NCBI RefSeq assembly: GCF_001590795.1
Contig: NZ_JXDL01000001.1
Coordinates: 4,595,897-4,659,896, forward strand
Length of the DNA: 64,000 bases
Direction of reading: 5' to 3'
Origin: Bradyrhizobium sp. AT1
GTDB taxonomy: Bacteria; Pseudomonadota; Alphaproteobacteria; Rhizobiales; Xanthobacteraceae
The position numbers were made by a program, and so were the translations under genes. Position 1 is the first letter of the stretch. Each line of letters starts with the position of its first letter. Below, piece after piece: positions 46,866 through 55,107 of the stretch. The notes beneath the pieces are model-generated. The model worked only from the letters and a program-made list of their open reading frames with translations. It did not search any database and was not told the DNA's origin.

Positions 46866-47483
46866 ATGTCTGACCGAAGCACCCATTGGGACCATGTCTA
46901 CGCCACCAAGGGCGAAGCCGAGGTCAGCTGGTACCAGGACAGCCCGGCGACCTCGCTTGAGATGATCCGCGCTGCCAATCCCAATCATGACGCGGCCATC
47001 ATCGATATCGGCGGCGGAGCATCGAGACTGGTCGATGCGTTGCTGCAGGACGGATATCGCGACGTTGCAGTGCTGGATCTTTCTGCCAATGCGCTTGACG
47101 CGGCGAAGAAGCGGATCGGCGGAGCGGCTTCGATGGTCGACTGGATCGTTGCCGACGCCACGTCATGGCAGCCGACGAAGACCTATGACGTCTGGCACGA
47201 CCGCGCCGCGTTTCACTTCCTGACAGATCCTCGCGACAGGGCCGCTTATGTCGAGCGCCTGCGGTCGGCGCTTGCAACTGACGGCCACGTCATCATTGCG
47301 ACGTTTGCACCCGATGGTCCCGAGAAATGCAGCGGCCTGCCGGTGCAGCGCCATGACAGTGCCAGCCTTGCGGCGGAGCTCGGGCCGGAGTTCGCGCTGA
47401 TCGAGACTCGCAGCGAGACGCATCATACGCCGTGGGACTCGACGCAGGCCTTTCAGTTCAGCCGGTTTCGGAGGAGCGGTTAA
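46866..47483 (+). CDS. Class I SAM-dependent methyltransferase
   Basis: 205 residues with HWDHVYATKGEAEVSWYQDS at the start, the SAM loop IIDIGGGASRLVDALLQDGY, DLSANALDAAKKR and the WHDRAAFHFLTDPRDRAAYV motif. The last motif marks a common family of uncharacterised methyltransferases (some close to thiopurine or tellurite types). It follows phaR by 42 bp. Substrate unknown. Confidence 0.8.
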   Translation: MSDRSTHWDHVYATKGEAEVSWYQDSPATSLEMIRAANPNHDAAIIDIGGGASRLVDALLQDGYRDVAVLDLSANALDAAKKRIGGAASMVDWIVADATSWQPTKTYDVWHDRAAFHFLTDPRDRAAYVERLRSALATDGHVIIATFAPDGPEKCSGLPVQRHDSASLAAELGPEFALIETRSETHHTPWDSTQAFQFSRFRRSG

Positions 47484-47489
47484 CGTCTC

Positions 47490-48377
47490 TCAAGCGGCGA
47501 GCTTCATGTCGTGCGCAAAGTCCCAATAGAGCTTTCGCGCCTTGGCGTAGAATGGCCCCGGCTTCAGCTCGCGCTCGTCGATGCGGATCACCGGGGCGAC
47601 CTTGGCGAAATTGCCGGTTGAGAAGATCTCGTCGGCGGCCAGGAAATCGGAATAGCGCAGCATCTTCTCGACCACGTTGACGCCGTCGCCGCGCAGCAGG
47701 CTGATGACGCGCTGGCGCGTGATGCCGTTGAGGAACGTGCCGTTGGGCACCGGCGTATAGACCACGCCGTCCCTCGCCATGAACACGTTGGAATTGCCGA
47801 ACTCGGCGACATTGCCGAGCATGTCCAGCATCAGCGCGTTCTGGAAGCCGCGCGAGGCAGCTTCCGCCAGCGCGCGCGAATTGTTCGGATAGAGACAGGC
47901 CGCCTTGGCTTCGACCGGCGCGCATTCGGCGGTAGGCCTGCGGAACGGCGACAGCGTGATGGCATTACCTACAGGCTTCGGCATCGGCGCCTCGTAGATG
48001 CACAGGCACCAATTCGTGGTCTCGGGGTCGAACAGCACGCCGCCGCCCAAGCCGTTCTGCGCCCAGTACATCGGACGGACGTAGAGCTCGGCATTGGCCG
48101 CGAAGCGCGCAATGCCCTCACGCGCCAGCGTCAGCCAAGTGCCGGTATCGACCACCGGCTTCAGGCCGAAATTGATCGCGGATTGGTTGGCGCGCGCGAC
48201 GTGACGGTCGAGATCCGGCGCGACGCCCTCGAAGGCGCGGGCGCCGTCGAACACCACCGAGCCGAGCCAGGCCGCATGCGTGCGCGGGCCCATGATCGGC
48301 ACGTTGCCGTCGTGCCATTTGCCCTCGAAGAAAGTCCAGCTCGGCGAATATTCGATCGGCTTCTTGATCTCGGCCAT
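47490..48377 (-). CDS. ilvE: Branched-chain amino acid aminotransferase (class IV)
   Basis: Transaminates branched-chain keto acids with glutamate using PLP. 295 residues from the ATG at 48377, which has GGGAGG upstream. Class IV fold motifs: GPRTHAAWLGSVVFDGARAF, YVRPMYWAQNGLGG, PLP-lysine region PVEAKAACLYPNNSRALAEA and AEFGNSNVFMARDGVVYTP with GITRQRV. It could instead be a D-amino-acid-type or aminodeoxychorismate-lyase-like paralogue, so the ilvE symbol is likely but not certain. Confidence 0.82.
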   Translation of the reverse strand: MAEIKKPIEYSPSWTFFEGKWHDGNVPIMGPRTHAAWLGSVVFDGARAFEGVAPDLDRHVARANQSAINFGLKPVVDTGTWLTLAREGIARFAANAELYVRPMYWAQNGLGGGVLFDPETTNWCLCIYEAPMPKPVGNAITLSPFRRPTAECAPVEAKAACLYPNNSRALAEAASRGFQNALMLDMLGNVAEFGNSNVFMARDGVVYTPVPNGTFLNGITRQRVISLLRGDGVNVVEKMLRYSDFLAADEIFSTGNFAKVAPVIRIDERELKPGPFYAKARKLYWDFAHDMKLAA

Positions 48378-48470
48378 ATCAGGCCTCCCATGGGCGTGAT
48401 GCCGCATTATAGCGCCACTATGGGTCGGAACTTCTAAATGATTCCCTGCGGGGAGCTGCTGAGTTACCCT

Positions 48471-48490
48471 CCCACAAGGGGAGAAGGAAG
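48471..48490. repeat. Repeat 20-mer that supplies the esterase ribosome-binding site
   Basis: CCCACAAGGGGAGAAGGAAG here is identical to 58441-58460. It is a half of the CTCCC/GGGAG repeat family, and its AGAAGGAAG lies 4 bp before the esterase ATG at 48495. Confidence 0.7.
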
Positions 48491-48494
48491 TGCC

Positions 48495-49430
48495 ATGCCA
48501 CTCGATCCGCTCGCAAAGCGCTTGTTGACCATGATGGCTGCGGCCGTGCCGCAGGGGAGAAGCCGGCCGAGCGTGGAGGCGCGGCGCCAATCGCTGGCCA
48601 AGCTGATGCAATTCGTGCGCGCTGAGGCGCCCGACGTGACGACGCGCGACGGCATGCTGCCCGGCCGCGCCGGCGAGCTGCCCTATCGGCTCTACACGCC
48701 TGCAAGCGCCGGCGAGCGCGCGCCCGGTTTCGTGTTCTTTCATGGCGGCGGCCTCGTCGCCGGCAGCATCGCCACGCATGATCGCATCGCGGCGGCGCTG
48801 GCGCATGCCACCGGTTGCCGTCTCGTCTCGGTCGACTACCGGCTCGCACCGGAGCACCCATTTCCGGCCGCGGTCGAGGACGCCGTCGCCGCCACCGAAT
48901 GGGTTGCGCGCGAAGCCGCCTCGCTCGGCATCGACGCCGAGCGTCTCGTCGTCGGCGGCGATTCCGCCGGTGCGACGCTCGCTGCGATCGTGTGCCAGGA
49001 GGCCGCGCAGACCGCCGGCCTCGCCATCGCCGCGCAATGCCTGATCTGCCCGGTGCTGGATTTCGAGGAGACCTCGCCGTCGCGGGATGAATTCGCCAAG
49101 GGCCATCTGATCGATCGCGTCACGATCGAGGCCGATCTGTCCGACTATCTGCCTGAGGGCATCGCCACCGCCGACCCCCGCGTCTCTCCCTTGCGCGCAA
49201 CACGGCTGGCCGGCCTGCCGACCGCGATCATCCACACGGCCGAGTACGACCCGATGCGCGATGAGGGCAATGCCTATGCGCGCAAGCTGCTCACTGCCGG
49301 CGTCGCCGTCGAGCATGTCTGCCACGACGGCATGGTTCACAATTTCCACGCCATGGGCGCGATCCTGCCGCAGGCCCAGCTGGTGCTGTCGCAGATCGGC
49401 GAGCAGGTGCGGCGCGCGGTGGAGAGATAG
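48495..49430 (+). CDS. Alpha/beta hydrolase of the hormone-sensitive lipase family
   Basis: 311 residues with the HSL oxyanion motif HGGG (FVFFHGGGLVAGS), YRLAPEHPFPAAVED, nucleophile elbow GDSAGATLAA, an acidic residue in HTAEYDPMRDEG and catalytic His in HDGMVHNFHAM. Likely an esterase for short acyl esters or lactones; the natural substrate is not predictable. The ATG at 48495 is preceded by GAAGGAAG that comes from a palindromic repeat. Confidence 0.88.
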   Translation: MPLDPLAKRLLTMMAAAVPQGRSRPSVEARRQSLAKLMQFVRAEAPDVTTRDGMLPGRAGELPYRLYTPASAGERAPGFVFFHGGGLVAGSIATHDRIAAALAHATGCRLVSVDYRLAPEHPFPAAVEDAVAATEWVAREAASLGIDAERLVVGGDSAGATLAAIVCQEAAQTAGLAIAAQCLICPVLDFEETSPSRDEFAKGHLIDRVTIEADLSDYLPEGIATADPRVSPLRATRLAGLPTAIIHTAEYDPMRDEGNAYARKLLTAGVAVEHVCHDGMVHNFHAMGAILPQAQLVLSQIGEQVRRAVER

Positions 49431-49436
49431 CGCGGA

Positions 49437-49682
49437 TCACGCGCGCGCGTCGAGCACGGCCCGGGCGGCCGTCACATAATCGGGCCAATGCACGTCCGCA
49501 TAACGCTCCGCCTGGCGGGCGCAGGTGACGTCGGGCGCATGCGCCGCCGCGATCATGCGTGCGAACCGCTCCTCGGCCACCGTCGTGTCATCGGACACTG
49601 GCGCCGGCGCAGCCGCCACGACGGTCGGAGCGACGGCGAGCCCTGCCAGGCCAGTGAGCAGGATGCGGCGTGACGTGTTCAT
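49437..49682 (-). CDS. Small exported protein with Tat-like signal, 81 residues
   Basis: MNTSRRILLTGLAGLAVAPT followed by VVAAAPAPVSDD is a short export signal with a twin Arg at residues 5-6. The mature part (VAEERFARMIAAAHAPDVTC, ERYADVHWPDYVTAARAVLD) is helical with one Cys. It converges on the esterase gene with a 6-bp gap. I do not recognise the family. Confidence 0.55.
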   Translation of the reverse strand: MNTSRRILLTGLAGLAVAPTVVAAAPAPVSDDTTVAEERFARMIAAAHAPDVTCARQAERYADVHWPDYVTAARAVLDARA

Positions 49683-49896
49683 GACTGTCGTCCTTCAATT
49701 GTCCGGCCCGCACTCCGGCCGGCGAGTGTGTCGTGCGATCACGGCAGGGTAACCGCGCGCATCCGTGCAGTCCATCGCTTGCGGATAGCGCTTGACCATC
49801 GGAACGATCACGTTCCATCTAACGCCCGCTGCGTCATCAAATCGCCACGCGTCGGATTGTCACGTGCTCCCTCCCACCCCATTGCACCTTCAGGCT

Positions 49897-50769
49897 ATGC
49901 GTGCCGCCGCGATGGGACTGCTGTGTCTGACGATGTCGGCGGCGGCCGCCCTCGCTGCCGATGAGGAGGATGGCGCCCCCGCAAAGCCTGATGTCCCCAA
50001 CATCTATCTCGACCTGCGCACGATCTATGCGACGATTCCCGCGGGCACGCTGGGGCTCGGTTTCGGCAACACTTCGCTGTCGGCGGCGTTCGAAGCCCTG
50101 GCGGTGCGCAGGGGCGCAACGCAGCCGAACGGCCTGCCGGCGGCAAAATCGATAGCGGTGGATCTGCCGCTGACCGTCGACGTCAGCGATCGTGTCTCGC
50201 TCTATGGCGGCGTGTCGGGCTCGACGACCGACGCCGGCGGCGGCTGGTCGACATTCGACATCACGAGCTGGAATATTGGCGTGCAGGCCGACCTCTACCA
50301 GCAAAATGGCGGAACGATCCCGACCATCACGCTGCAATCGACCCTGACGCAGTCGGTGCCGAACGATCAGGGCATGACGAATTCGTTCAACAACATCCTG
50401 GAATTCGACTACGCGCTGGACGAAGACGAGACGCGGGGCTGGCTTGCCGGCGTGCAATACACGACCACCGCCATCGCCAGTCCGTTCGCCAGCATCCGGC
50501 CCAACACGATCCTCTATGCCGGCGGCTATTACCAATGGCCGAGCAACTGGAAGTTCACCGGACGGCTCGGCATGCAGTCGTTCGGCGGCGCGCAGTTCGC
50601 TGGCCGGACGCTGGCGGAGCCGTTCACCCAGCCGATCCTGCGGCTCGACCTCGATCGCATGGACGACAACGACAACCGCCTGTTCGGCATCACGGCGCAG
50701 ATCGCCTGGATGCCGAAGCCGTCATATCAGGTGACGTTGCGAACGCCGCTCTACGCCGTGCGCAACTGA
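49897..50769 (+). CDS. Putative outer-membrane beta-barrel protein
   Basis: 290 residues with a Sec signal (MRAAAMGLLCLTMSAAAALA, cleavage near ADEED) and a mature part of alternating polar/hydrophobic strands: LPLTVDVSDRVSLYGGVSGS, GWLAGVQYTTTAIAS, ILYAGGYYQWPSNWKFTGRL, FGITAQIAWMPKPSYQVTLR. The pattern suits an outer-membrane barrel or a conserved hypothetical of rhizobia. Start chosen at the signal peptide; an in-frame ATG 105 bp upstream is less likely. Function unknown. Confidence 0.65.
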   Translation: MRAAAMGLLCLTMSAAAALAADEEDGAPAKPDVPNIYLDLRTIYATIPAGTLGLGFGNTSLSAAFEALAVRRGATQPNGLPAAKSIAVDLPLTVDVSDRVSLYGGVSGSTTDAGGGWSTFDITSWNIGVQADLYQQNGGTIPTITLQSTLTQSVPNDQGMTNSFNNILEFDYALDEDETRGWLAGVQYTTTAIASPFASIRPNTILYAGGYYQWPSNWKFTGRLGMQSFGGAQFAGRTLAEPFTQPILRLDLDRMDDNDNRLFGITAQIAWMPKPSYQVTLRTPLYAVRN

Positions 50770-51001
50770 CCACGATCATGGTGGATGTCAGGTAAACAAA
50801 TATCCGGCTTAAAGAGCACGGGACGACGGGCGGCGGCCCTCTCGTGTTGATCATGAAGGTCTTTTCACCTTGCAGCCGTCCCGCCTCGCGGCTTCCGACG
50901 AATCAACCGCTTGTTAATCCACTTCGCGAGATCGCTCACCACGTTACCTCCCGGCAAGATGCTTGCGGGAGACTTGACCGGTTTCGCGTGGGAGGTTGGA
51001 A

Positions 51002-52585
51002 ATGTCCCGTCTGGTATCGGAGCGAACGTTCCTGGCCGGCAAGATCATCTTCAATTTCGGGCAATCGACCATCGATTGCGTCGTTCGCCGGATGTCCGAG
51101 GATGGCGCGACGCTGGAGATCCAAAGCAGCGTCGGCGTGCCCGACCAGTTCCAGCTCAAGCTCGCAAGCCAGGATGTCCGCTCCTGTCGCGTTCTCTGGC
51201 GGTCCGATCGCCAGATCGGCGTCACGCTCGGAACGGATGAGCATGCCACCCCCGGAATCGACAACGCGAAGGAGCGCAGCGCTGACTCGCTGATGCGCAG
51301 CCAGATGCTGGCGCTGCGCGCCGCGCTGGATTTCGTTCCGCTCGGCATCGTGCTGCTGGATGCAAATCTCCGCGCGAAGCTGATCAACCGCGCGTTCCGG
51401 CAGATGTGGCAATTGCCGGATGAAGTCGCCAACAGCAATCCGTCATTCGTGACGCTGATGCATCACGGCCGCGATACGGTTGCCTACGAAATTCCACAGG
51501 CCGAGCTGGACGCCTATGTCGCCGAGCGAGTCCGTCACGTCCAGGCGGGTGACGCGTCGCCGCTCGATCTGCGCCGCAGTAGCGGCGACGTCGTTCGCAT
51601 GCAATGCACGCCGCTGCCCGACGGCGGGCGCATGCTGACCTATACGCCCGTCACCGATATCGTGCGCTACTCCGACGAGCTCAAATTGCTGCGCGACGCA
51701 CTCGAGAACGTCGAGGACGGCGTGCTGCTGCTGGATCGCGATCTCAACGCCAGCTTCATGAACCGACGGATGCGGCGGTTCTGGGAGGTGAGCGAGCAGG
51801 AGGCAGCGAGCCGACCGACCTATGCATCGCTGGTGACGCGGGCCCACCGCGCGAGCGCGCCGGATCTTCCTGCAAATGAATTGGCGAGATTTCCGGCGAG
51901 GCGGGTCGCGGAGGTCAAGGCCGGCGATCATGTGCGCGACCTGCAGACGCCGGATGGACGGCGCATCAGGACACATTGCACCACGATGTCGAACGGCGGC
52001 CGCATGCTGACCTATGTCGACATCACCGACCTGACGCAAAAAGCCGCAATGCTGGAGACGCTCGCGACCACCGATCCGCTCACCGGTCTCTACAATCGCC
52101 GCCATTTTCTCGAGTCCCTCGATGCCGAATGGAGCCGGTTCCAGCGCTATTATCGCTCCGTCTCGGTGCTGATGCTCGACATCGACCATTTCAAGTCGGT
52201 CAACGATCGCTACGGCCATGCCGTCGGTGACGCCGCGATCAGGGCGGTTGCCGCCGCCTGCCTCGACGGCAAGCGCAAATCGGACATCGTCGGCCGCCTC
52301 GGCGGCGAGGAGTTCGCCGTTCTCCTGCCCGAGACCAGCCTGTCGCGCGCGAGGACCGTCGCCGATCGCATCCGCAAGCGCGTGATGAGCGCGCAGATCG
52401 TCGCCGGCAAAATTCAGTTCGGCGTGACCGTGAGCATCGGCATCGCGGAGGCCGCCGTCAGCATGTCCGGCATCGACGCACTGATGAGCGCGGCCGATCA
52501 GGCGCTCTACCAGGCCAAGGCCGAGGGCCGTAATCGCTGCATCGCCTTTGTGCCGCCGGCGCCTTTGAACAAGGCGGCGGAGTGA
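51002..52585 (+). CDS. PilZ-PAS-PAS-GGDEF diguanylate cyclase
   Basis: Predicted to make cyclic di-GMP. The 527 residues run: PilZ-like domain (1-95; KIIFNFGQSTIDCVVRRMSE, with a degenerate RMSEDG in place of D/NxSxxG and no clear RxxxR), PAS (about 105-225), a second PAS (230-345; VEDGVLLLDRDLNASFMNRR), and a GGDEF domain with active GGEEF at 434-438 and an I-site RKSD five residues before it. The ATG at 51002 has GGGAGG six bases upstream. No membrane segments, so it responds to a cytoplasmic signal. Confidence 0.9.
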   Translation: MSRLVSERTFLAGKIIFNFGQSTIDCVVRRMSEDGATLEIQSSVGVPDQFQLKLASQDVRSCRVLWRSDRQIGVTLGTDEHATPGIDNAKERSADSLMRSQMLALRAALDFVPLGIVLLDANLRAKLINRAFRQMWQLPDEVANSNPSFVTLMHHGRDTVAYEIPQAELDAYVAERVRHVQAGDASPLDLRRSSGDVVRMQCTPLPDGGRMLTYTPVTDIVRYSDELKLLRDALENVEDGVLLLDRDLNASFMNRRMRRFWEVSEQEAASRPTYASLVTRAHRASAPDLPANELARFPARRVAEVKAGDHVRDLQTPDGRRIRTHCTTMSNGGRMLTYVDITDLTQKAAMLETLATTDPLTGLYNRRHFLESLDAEWSRFQRYYRSVSVLMLDIDHFKSVNDRYGHAVGDAAIRAVAAACLDGKRKSDIVGRLGGEEFAVLLPETSLSRARTVADRIRKRVMSAQIVAGKIQFGVTVSIGIAEAAVSMSGIDALMSAADQALYQAKAEGRNRCIAFVPPAPLNKAAE

Positions 52586-52586
52586 T

Positions 52587-53147
52587 CTACTCCGGCACCG
52601 GCACGTCGAACGTGTTGAGCGTGACCGAGACCATGCAGTAGACGCCGACCAGATAGGACAGCTCGGCGGCGCCGTGCTCGCCGAACTCCTTCACCGCGGC
52701 GCGCCAGGTCAATTCCGGCAGCACGCCGCCACTGACCAGCGCTGAGGCGACGTCGTAGGCGACGCCCTCCTGCCTGGTGAGATCCGCCGGCCGCTGTCCG
52801 GCGACGATGGTCGCGAGCTTGTCATCGGACAGGCCGCGCTGCTCGGCGACCAATACATGGGCATAGAGCTCGTAGCCGGAGCGGAAATGCGAGCCGGTGA
52901 CGAGAATCGCGACCTCTCGCACCGGACCAGGCAGCAGCGGGTTCGACGCGATCGCCTTCACCAGCTCCCACACCGGCTTGCCGAAACGCGGCTCGCGGAT
53001 CCAGGGATTCCAGGGCCCGAGCAGCGCGCCGTCCTCGCGCATATTCACGAAGCCCTTGAAATGGTCCGTGATGCCGGCTCGCATGTCGTCATGGAGCGGC
53101 TTCTGTTCGGCGGTCAGATCCTTGGGATCGAGAATGGGAAGGCGCAC
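52587..53147 (-). CDS. Carboxymuconolactone decarboxylase family protein
   Basis: 186 residues of the AhpD/CMD helical fold: EQKPLHDDMRAGITDHFKGF, EPRFGKPVWELVKAIASNPL, REVAILVTGSHFRSGYELYA and ELSYLVGVYCMVSVTLNTFD. The family includes gamma-carboxymuconolactone decarboxylase and AhpD, but this member lacks a clear CxxC, so peroxidase activity is unlikely. Start is the GTG at 53147 with GAGGAG upstream. It converges on the cyclase gene with a 1-bp gap. Confidence 0.82.
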   Translation of the reverse strand: MRLPILDPKDLTAEQKPLHDDMRAGITDHFKGFVNMREDGALLGPWNPWIREPRFGKPVWELVKAIASNPLLPGPVREVAILVTGSHFRSGYELYAHVLVAEQRGLSDDKLATIVAGQRPADLTRQEGVAYDVASALVSGGVLPELTWRAAVKEFGEHGAAELSYLVGVYCMVSVTLNTFDVPVPE

Positions 53148-53253
53148 GGCGAAGATCTCCTCGTTGAGACGGCGAGGCTTGCCCGCATGCGCACGCAACG
53201 CAAGTGAAGTTGCCGTGACCTCGCACGGCGGTCGGGCGTTCTGACAAATTCGA

Positions 53254-54423
53254 CTATGTCGTCTCGGGGCTTCGTACGCTCTGGGGATTTGCGACATCGT
53301 CGGCGGCGAGCGCGAGCGGCTCGCCGGTCGCGAGGAATGACGTCAGCGCGGCTTCGAAAGGCGCCGGATCGAGGCCCCGCCCCTTCAGCCATTCGGGCTC
53401 GTAATAAGTCTGCCGGTAGCGTTCCCCAGAATCGCAGATCAGCGTCACCAGCGATCCCGCGATGTTTGCCTGGCGCATCTCCGAGGCGAGCCGGCATAAT
53501 GCGAGGAAATTGGTGCCGGTGGAGCCGCCTACCGGACGACGCAGCCGGCGCGACAACACGTTCATCGCCGCGATCGTCGCCGCATCCGGGATCTTCATCA
53601 TGCGGTCGACCACATCGGGCACGAAGGACGGCTCGCAGCGTGGCCGGCCGACACCCTCGATCAGCGACGGGCGGTCGCAGACATGCGAACGGTCCTGCGA
53701 GCGGAAACAATCGAAGAAGGCGGAATGCTCGACATCGGCGACGCAGAGCCGCGTCGGATATTGCCGATAGCGCAGGTACCGCCCGATCGTGGCCGAGGTG
53801 CCGCCGGTGCCCGCGCCCATCACGATCCAGTCGGGCAGCGGGCACCGCTCGCCCTGCAACTGCGTGAAGATCGATTCGGCGATGTTGTTGTTGCCGCGCC
53901 AGTCCGTCGCGCGTTCAGCGAAGGTGAACTGGTCCATGTAGTGACCGTTCAGGCGCGCGGCGAGCGCGGCCGCTTCCGCATAGAGCGCGCGGCCGTCGTC
54001 GATCAGATGGCAATTGCCGCCATAATGCTCGATCGCTGCAATCTTCTCCGACGAGGTCGTGCGCGGCATCACGGCATAGAATGGCACGCCGATCATCTCC
54101 GCGAAATAGGCCTCCGACACCGCCGTCGATCCCGACGACGCCTCGACCACGGGCGTGCCTTTGCGGATGTGGCCGTTGCAAAGCGCGTAGAGAAACAAGG
54201 AGCGCGCCAGGCGATGCTTCAGGCTGCCGGTCGGATGGGTTGACTCATCCTTCAGGTAGATGTCGATGCCTGACAGCGCCGGCACGATCAGCCGGATCAG
54301 ATGCGTGTCCGCGGTGCGGCACTGGTCGGCCTCGATCGCGGCGACGGCCTCGTCGACCCAGCCGCGCCGATAGGCCGGCACGACCGGATTGGAATGGCGG
54401 AAGGCAGGCGACTCGATCGGCAT
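53254..54423 (-). CDS. PLP-dependent cysteine-synthase-family enzyme (Cds1-like L-cysteine desulfhydrase candidate)
   Basis: 389 residues with PLP Lys69 in KDESTHPTGSLKHRLARSLF, the ASSGSTAVSEAYFAEMIGVP phosphate/substrate loop and the glycine-rich GAGTGGTSATIGRYL. These match the fold-type II family and especially the mycobacterial Cds1-type L-cysteine desulfhydrases (my recollection), which release H2S, pyruvate and ammonia. It stands 60 bp after acdR on the same strand, so it is probably cotranscribed with the regulator and linked to the ACC-deaminase locus. Confidence 0.78.
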   Translation of the reverse strand: MPIESPAFRHSNPVVPAYRRGWVDEAVAAIEADQCRTADTHLIRLIVPALSGIDIYLKDESTHPTGSLKHRLARSLFLYALCNGHIRKGTPVVEASSGSTAVSEAYFAEMIGVPFYAVMPRTTSSEKIAAIEHYGGNCHLIDDGRALYAEAAALAARLNGHYMDQFTFAERATDWRGNNNIAESIFTQLQGERCPLPDWIVMGAGTGGTSATIGRYLRYRQYPTRLCVADVEHSAFFDCFRSQDRSHVCDRPSLIEGVGRPRCEPSFVPDVVDRMMKIPDAATIAAMNVLSRRLRRPVGGSTGTNFLALCRLASEMRQANIAGSLVTLICDSGERYRQTYYEPEWLKGRGLDPAPFEAALTSFLATGEPLALAADDVANPQSVRSPETT

Positions 54424-54483
54424 GACCAGTGATTCCCAAAACAACAAATGTCCATCTACCACGGGCCGCTTGCGCGAACGTGT

Positions 54484-54948
54484 TCAAAACTCCAGCGGCG
54501 CGTTGTCGACGACTTCCTTCATCACGAAGAAGGTGCGGGTCTGCCGCACACCGGGCAGCGCGATAAGCTGCTCGCCGTGGATACGGTTGAAATCCTCCAT
54601 GTCGCCGACGCGGATCTTCAGGAAATAGTCGAAGTCGCCGGCGACGAGGTGGCAGTCGAGCACGAATTTCAGCCGGGCGATCGCCTGCTCGAAGATGGCA
54701 AAGCTCTCCGGCGTCGAGCGGTCGAGCACGACGCCGACCATCACCAGCGTGCCCTTGGCCACTTTCTTGGGGGCGATCATGGCGCGGACGGCAGCGATGA
54801 AGCCGTCCTCGAACAGGCGCTGGGTGCGGCGATGGCAGGTGGCGGGGCTGATGGCGACGGTTTCGGCCAGCTCGGCATTGCTCAGCCGACCGTTATTTTG
54901 CAGCAATCTCAAGATCTTAAGGTCAGTGCGGTCAAGCCGGGCGGTCAT
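54484..54948 (-). CDS. acdR: Lrp/AsnC-type regulator of ACC deaminase
   Basis: 154 residues: an AsnC-type helix-turn-helix (LDRTDLKILRLLQNNGRLSN, AELAETVAISPATCHRRTQR) and an RAM ligand-binding domain (GVVLDRSTPESFAIFEQAI, LVAGDFDYFLKIRVGDMEDF). It is divergent from acdS across 159 bp, the arrangement known for AcdR, the Lrp-type activator of acdS. I chose the ATG at 54948, where the fold begins. Confidence 0.92.
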   Translation of the reverse strand: MTARLDRTDLKILRLLQNNGRLSNAELAETVAISPATCHRRTQRLFEDGFIAAVRAMIAPKKVAKGTLVMVGVVLDRSTPESFAIFEQAIARLKFVLDCHLVAGDFDYFLKIRVGDMEDFNRIHGEQLIALPGVRQTRTFFVMKEVVDNAPLEF

Positions 54949-54999
54949 GAAAGAAGCTTCCGTAGCAGGCCAATATTTCGGAAGAATTCTTATCCTATG

Positions 55000-55038
55000 G
55001 CGCAATTAGCGCAAGAAGTTGCGCAATATGAGCGCAAT
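55000..55038. promoter_or_regulatory. Four GCGCAA motifs between acdR and acdS
   Basis: GCGCAAT occurs at 55000, 55021 and 55032 and GCGCAAG at 55009, with starts 9, 12 and 11 bp apart, so roughly on one helix face. The third lies in the palindrome TTGCGCAA (55019-55026). An array of about one turn spacing suits an Lrp-type octamer, hence a candidate AcdR operator. Confidence 0.55.
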
Positions 55039-55107
55039 ATTCGAGAGCACCTTTTGCTTGGGCGATGCTAAGGCAACCACCGAGATCAACGCCAATCGGG
55101 ATGACCC

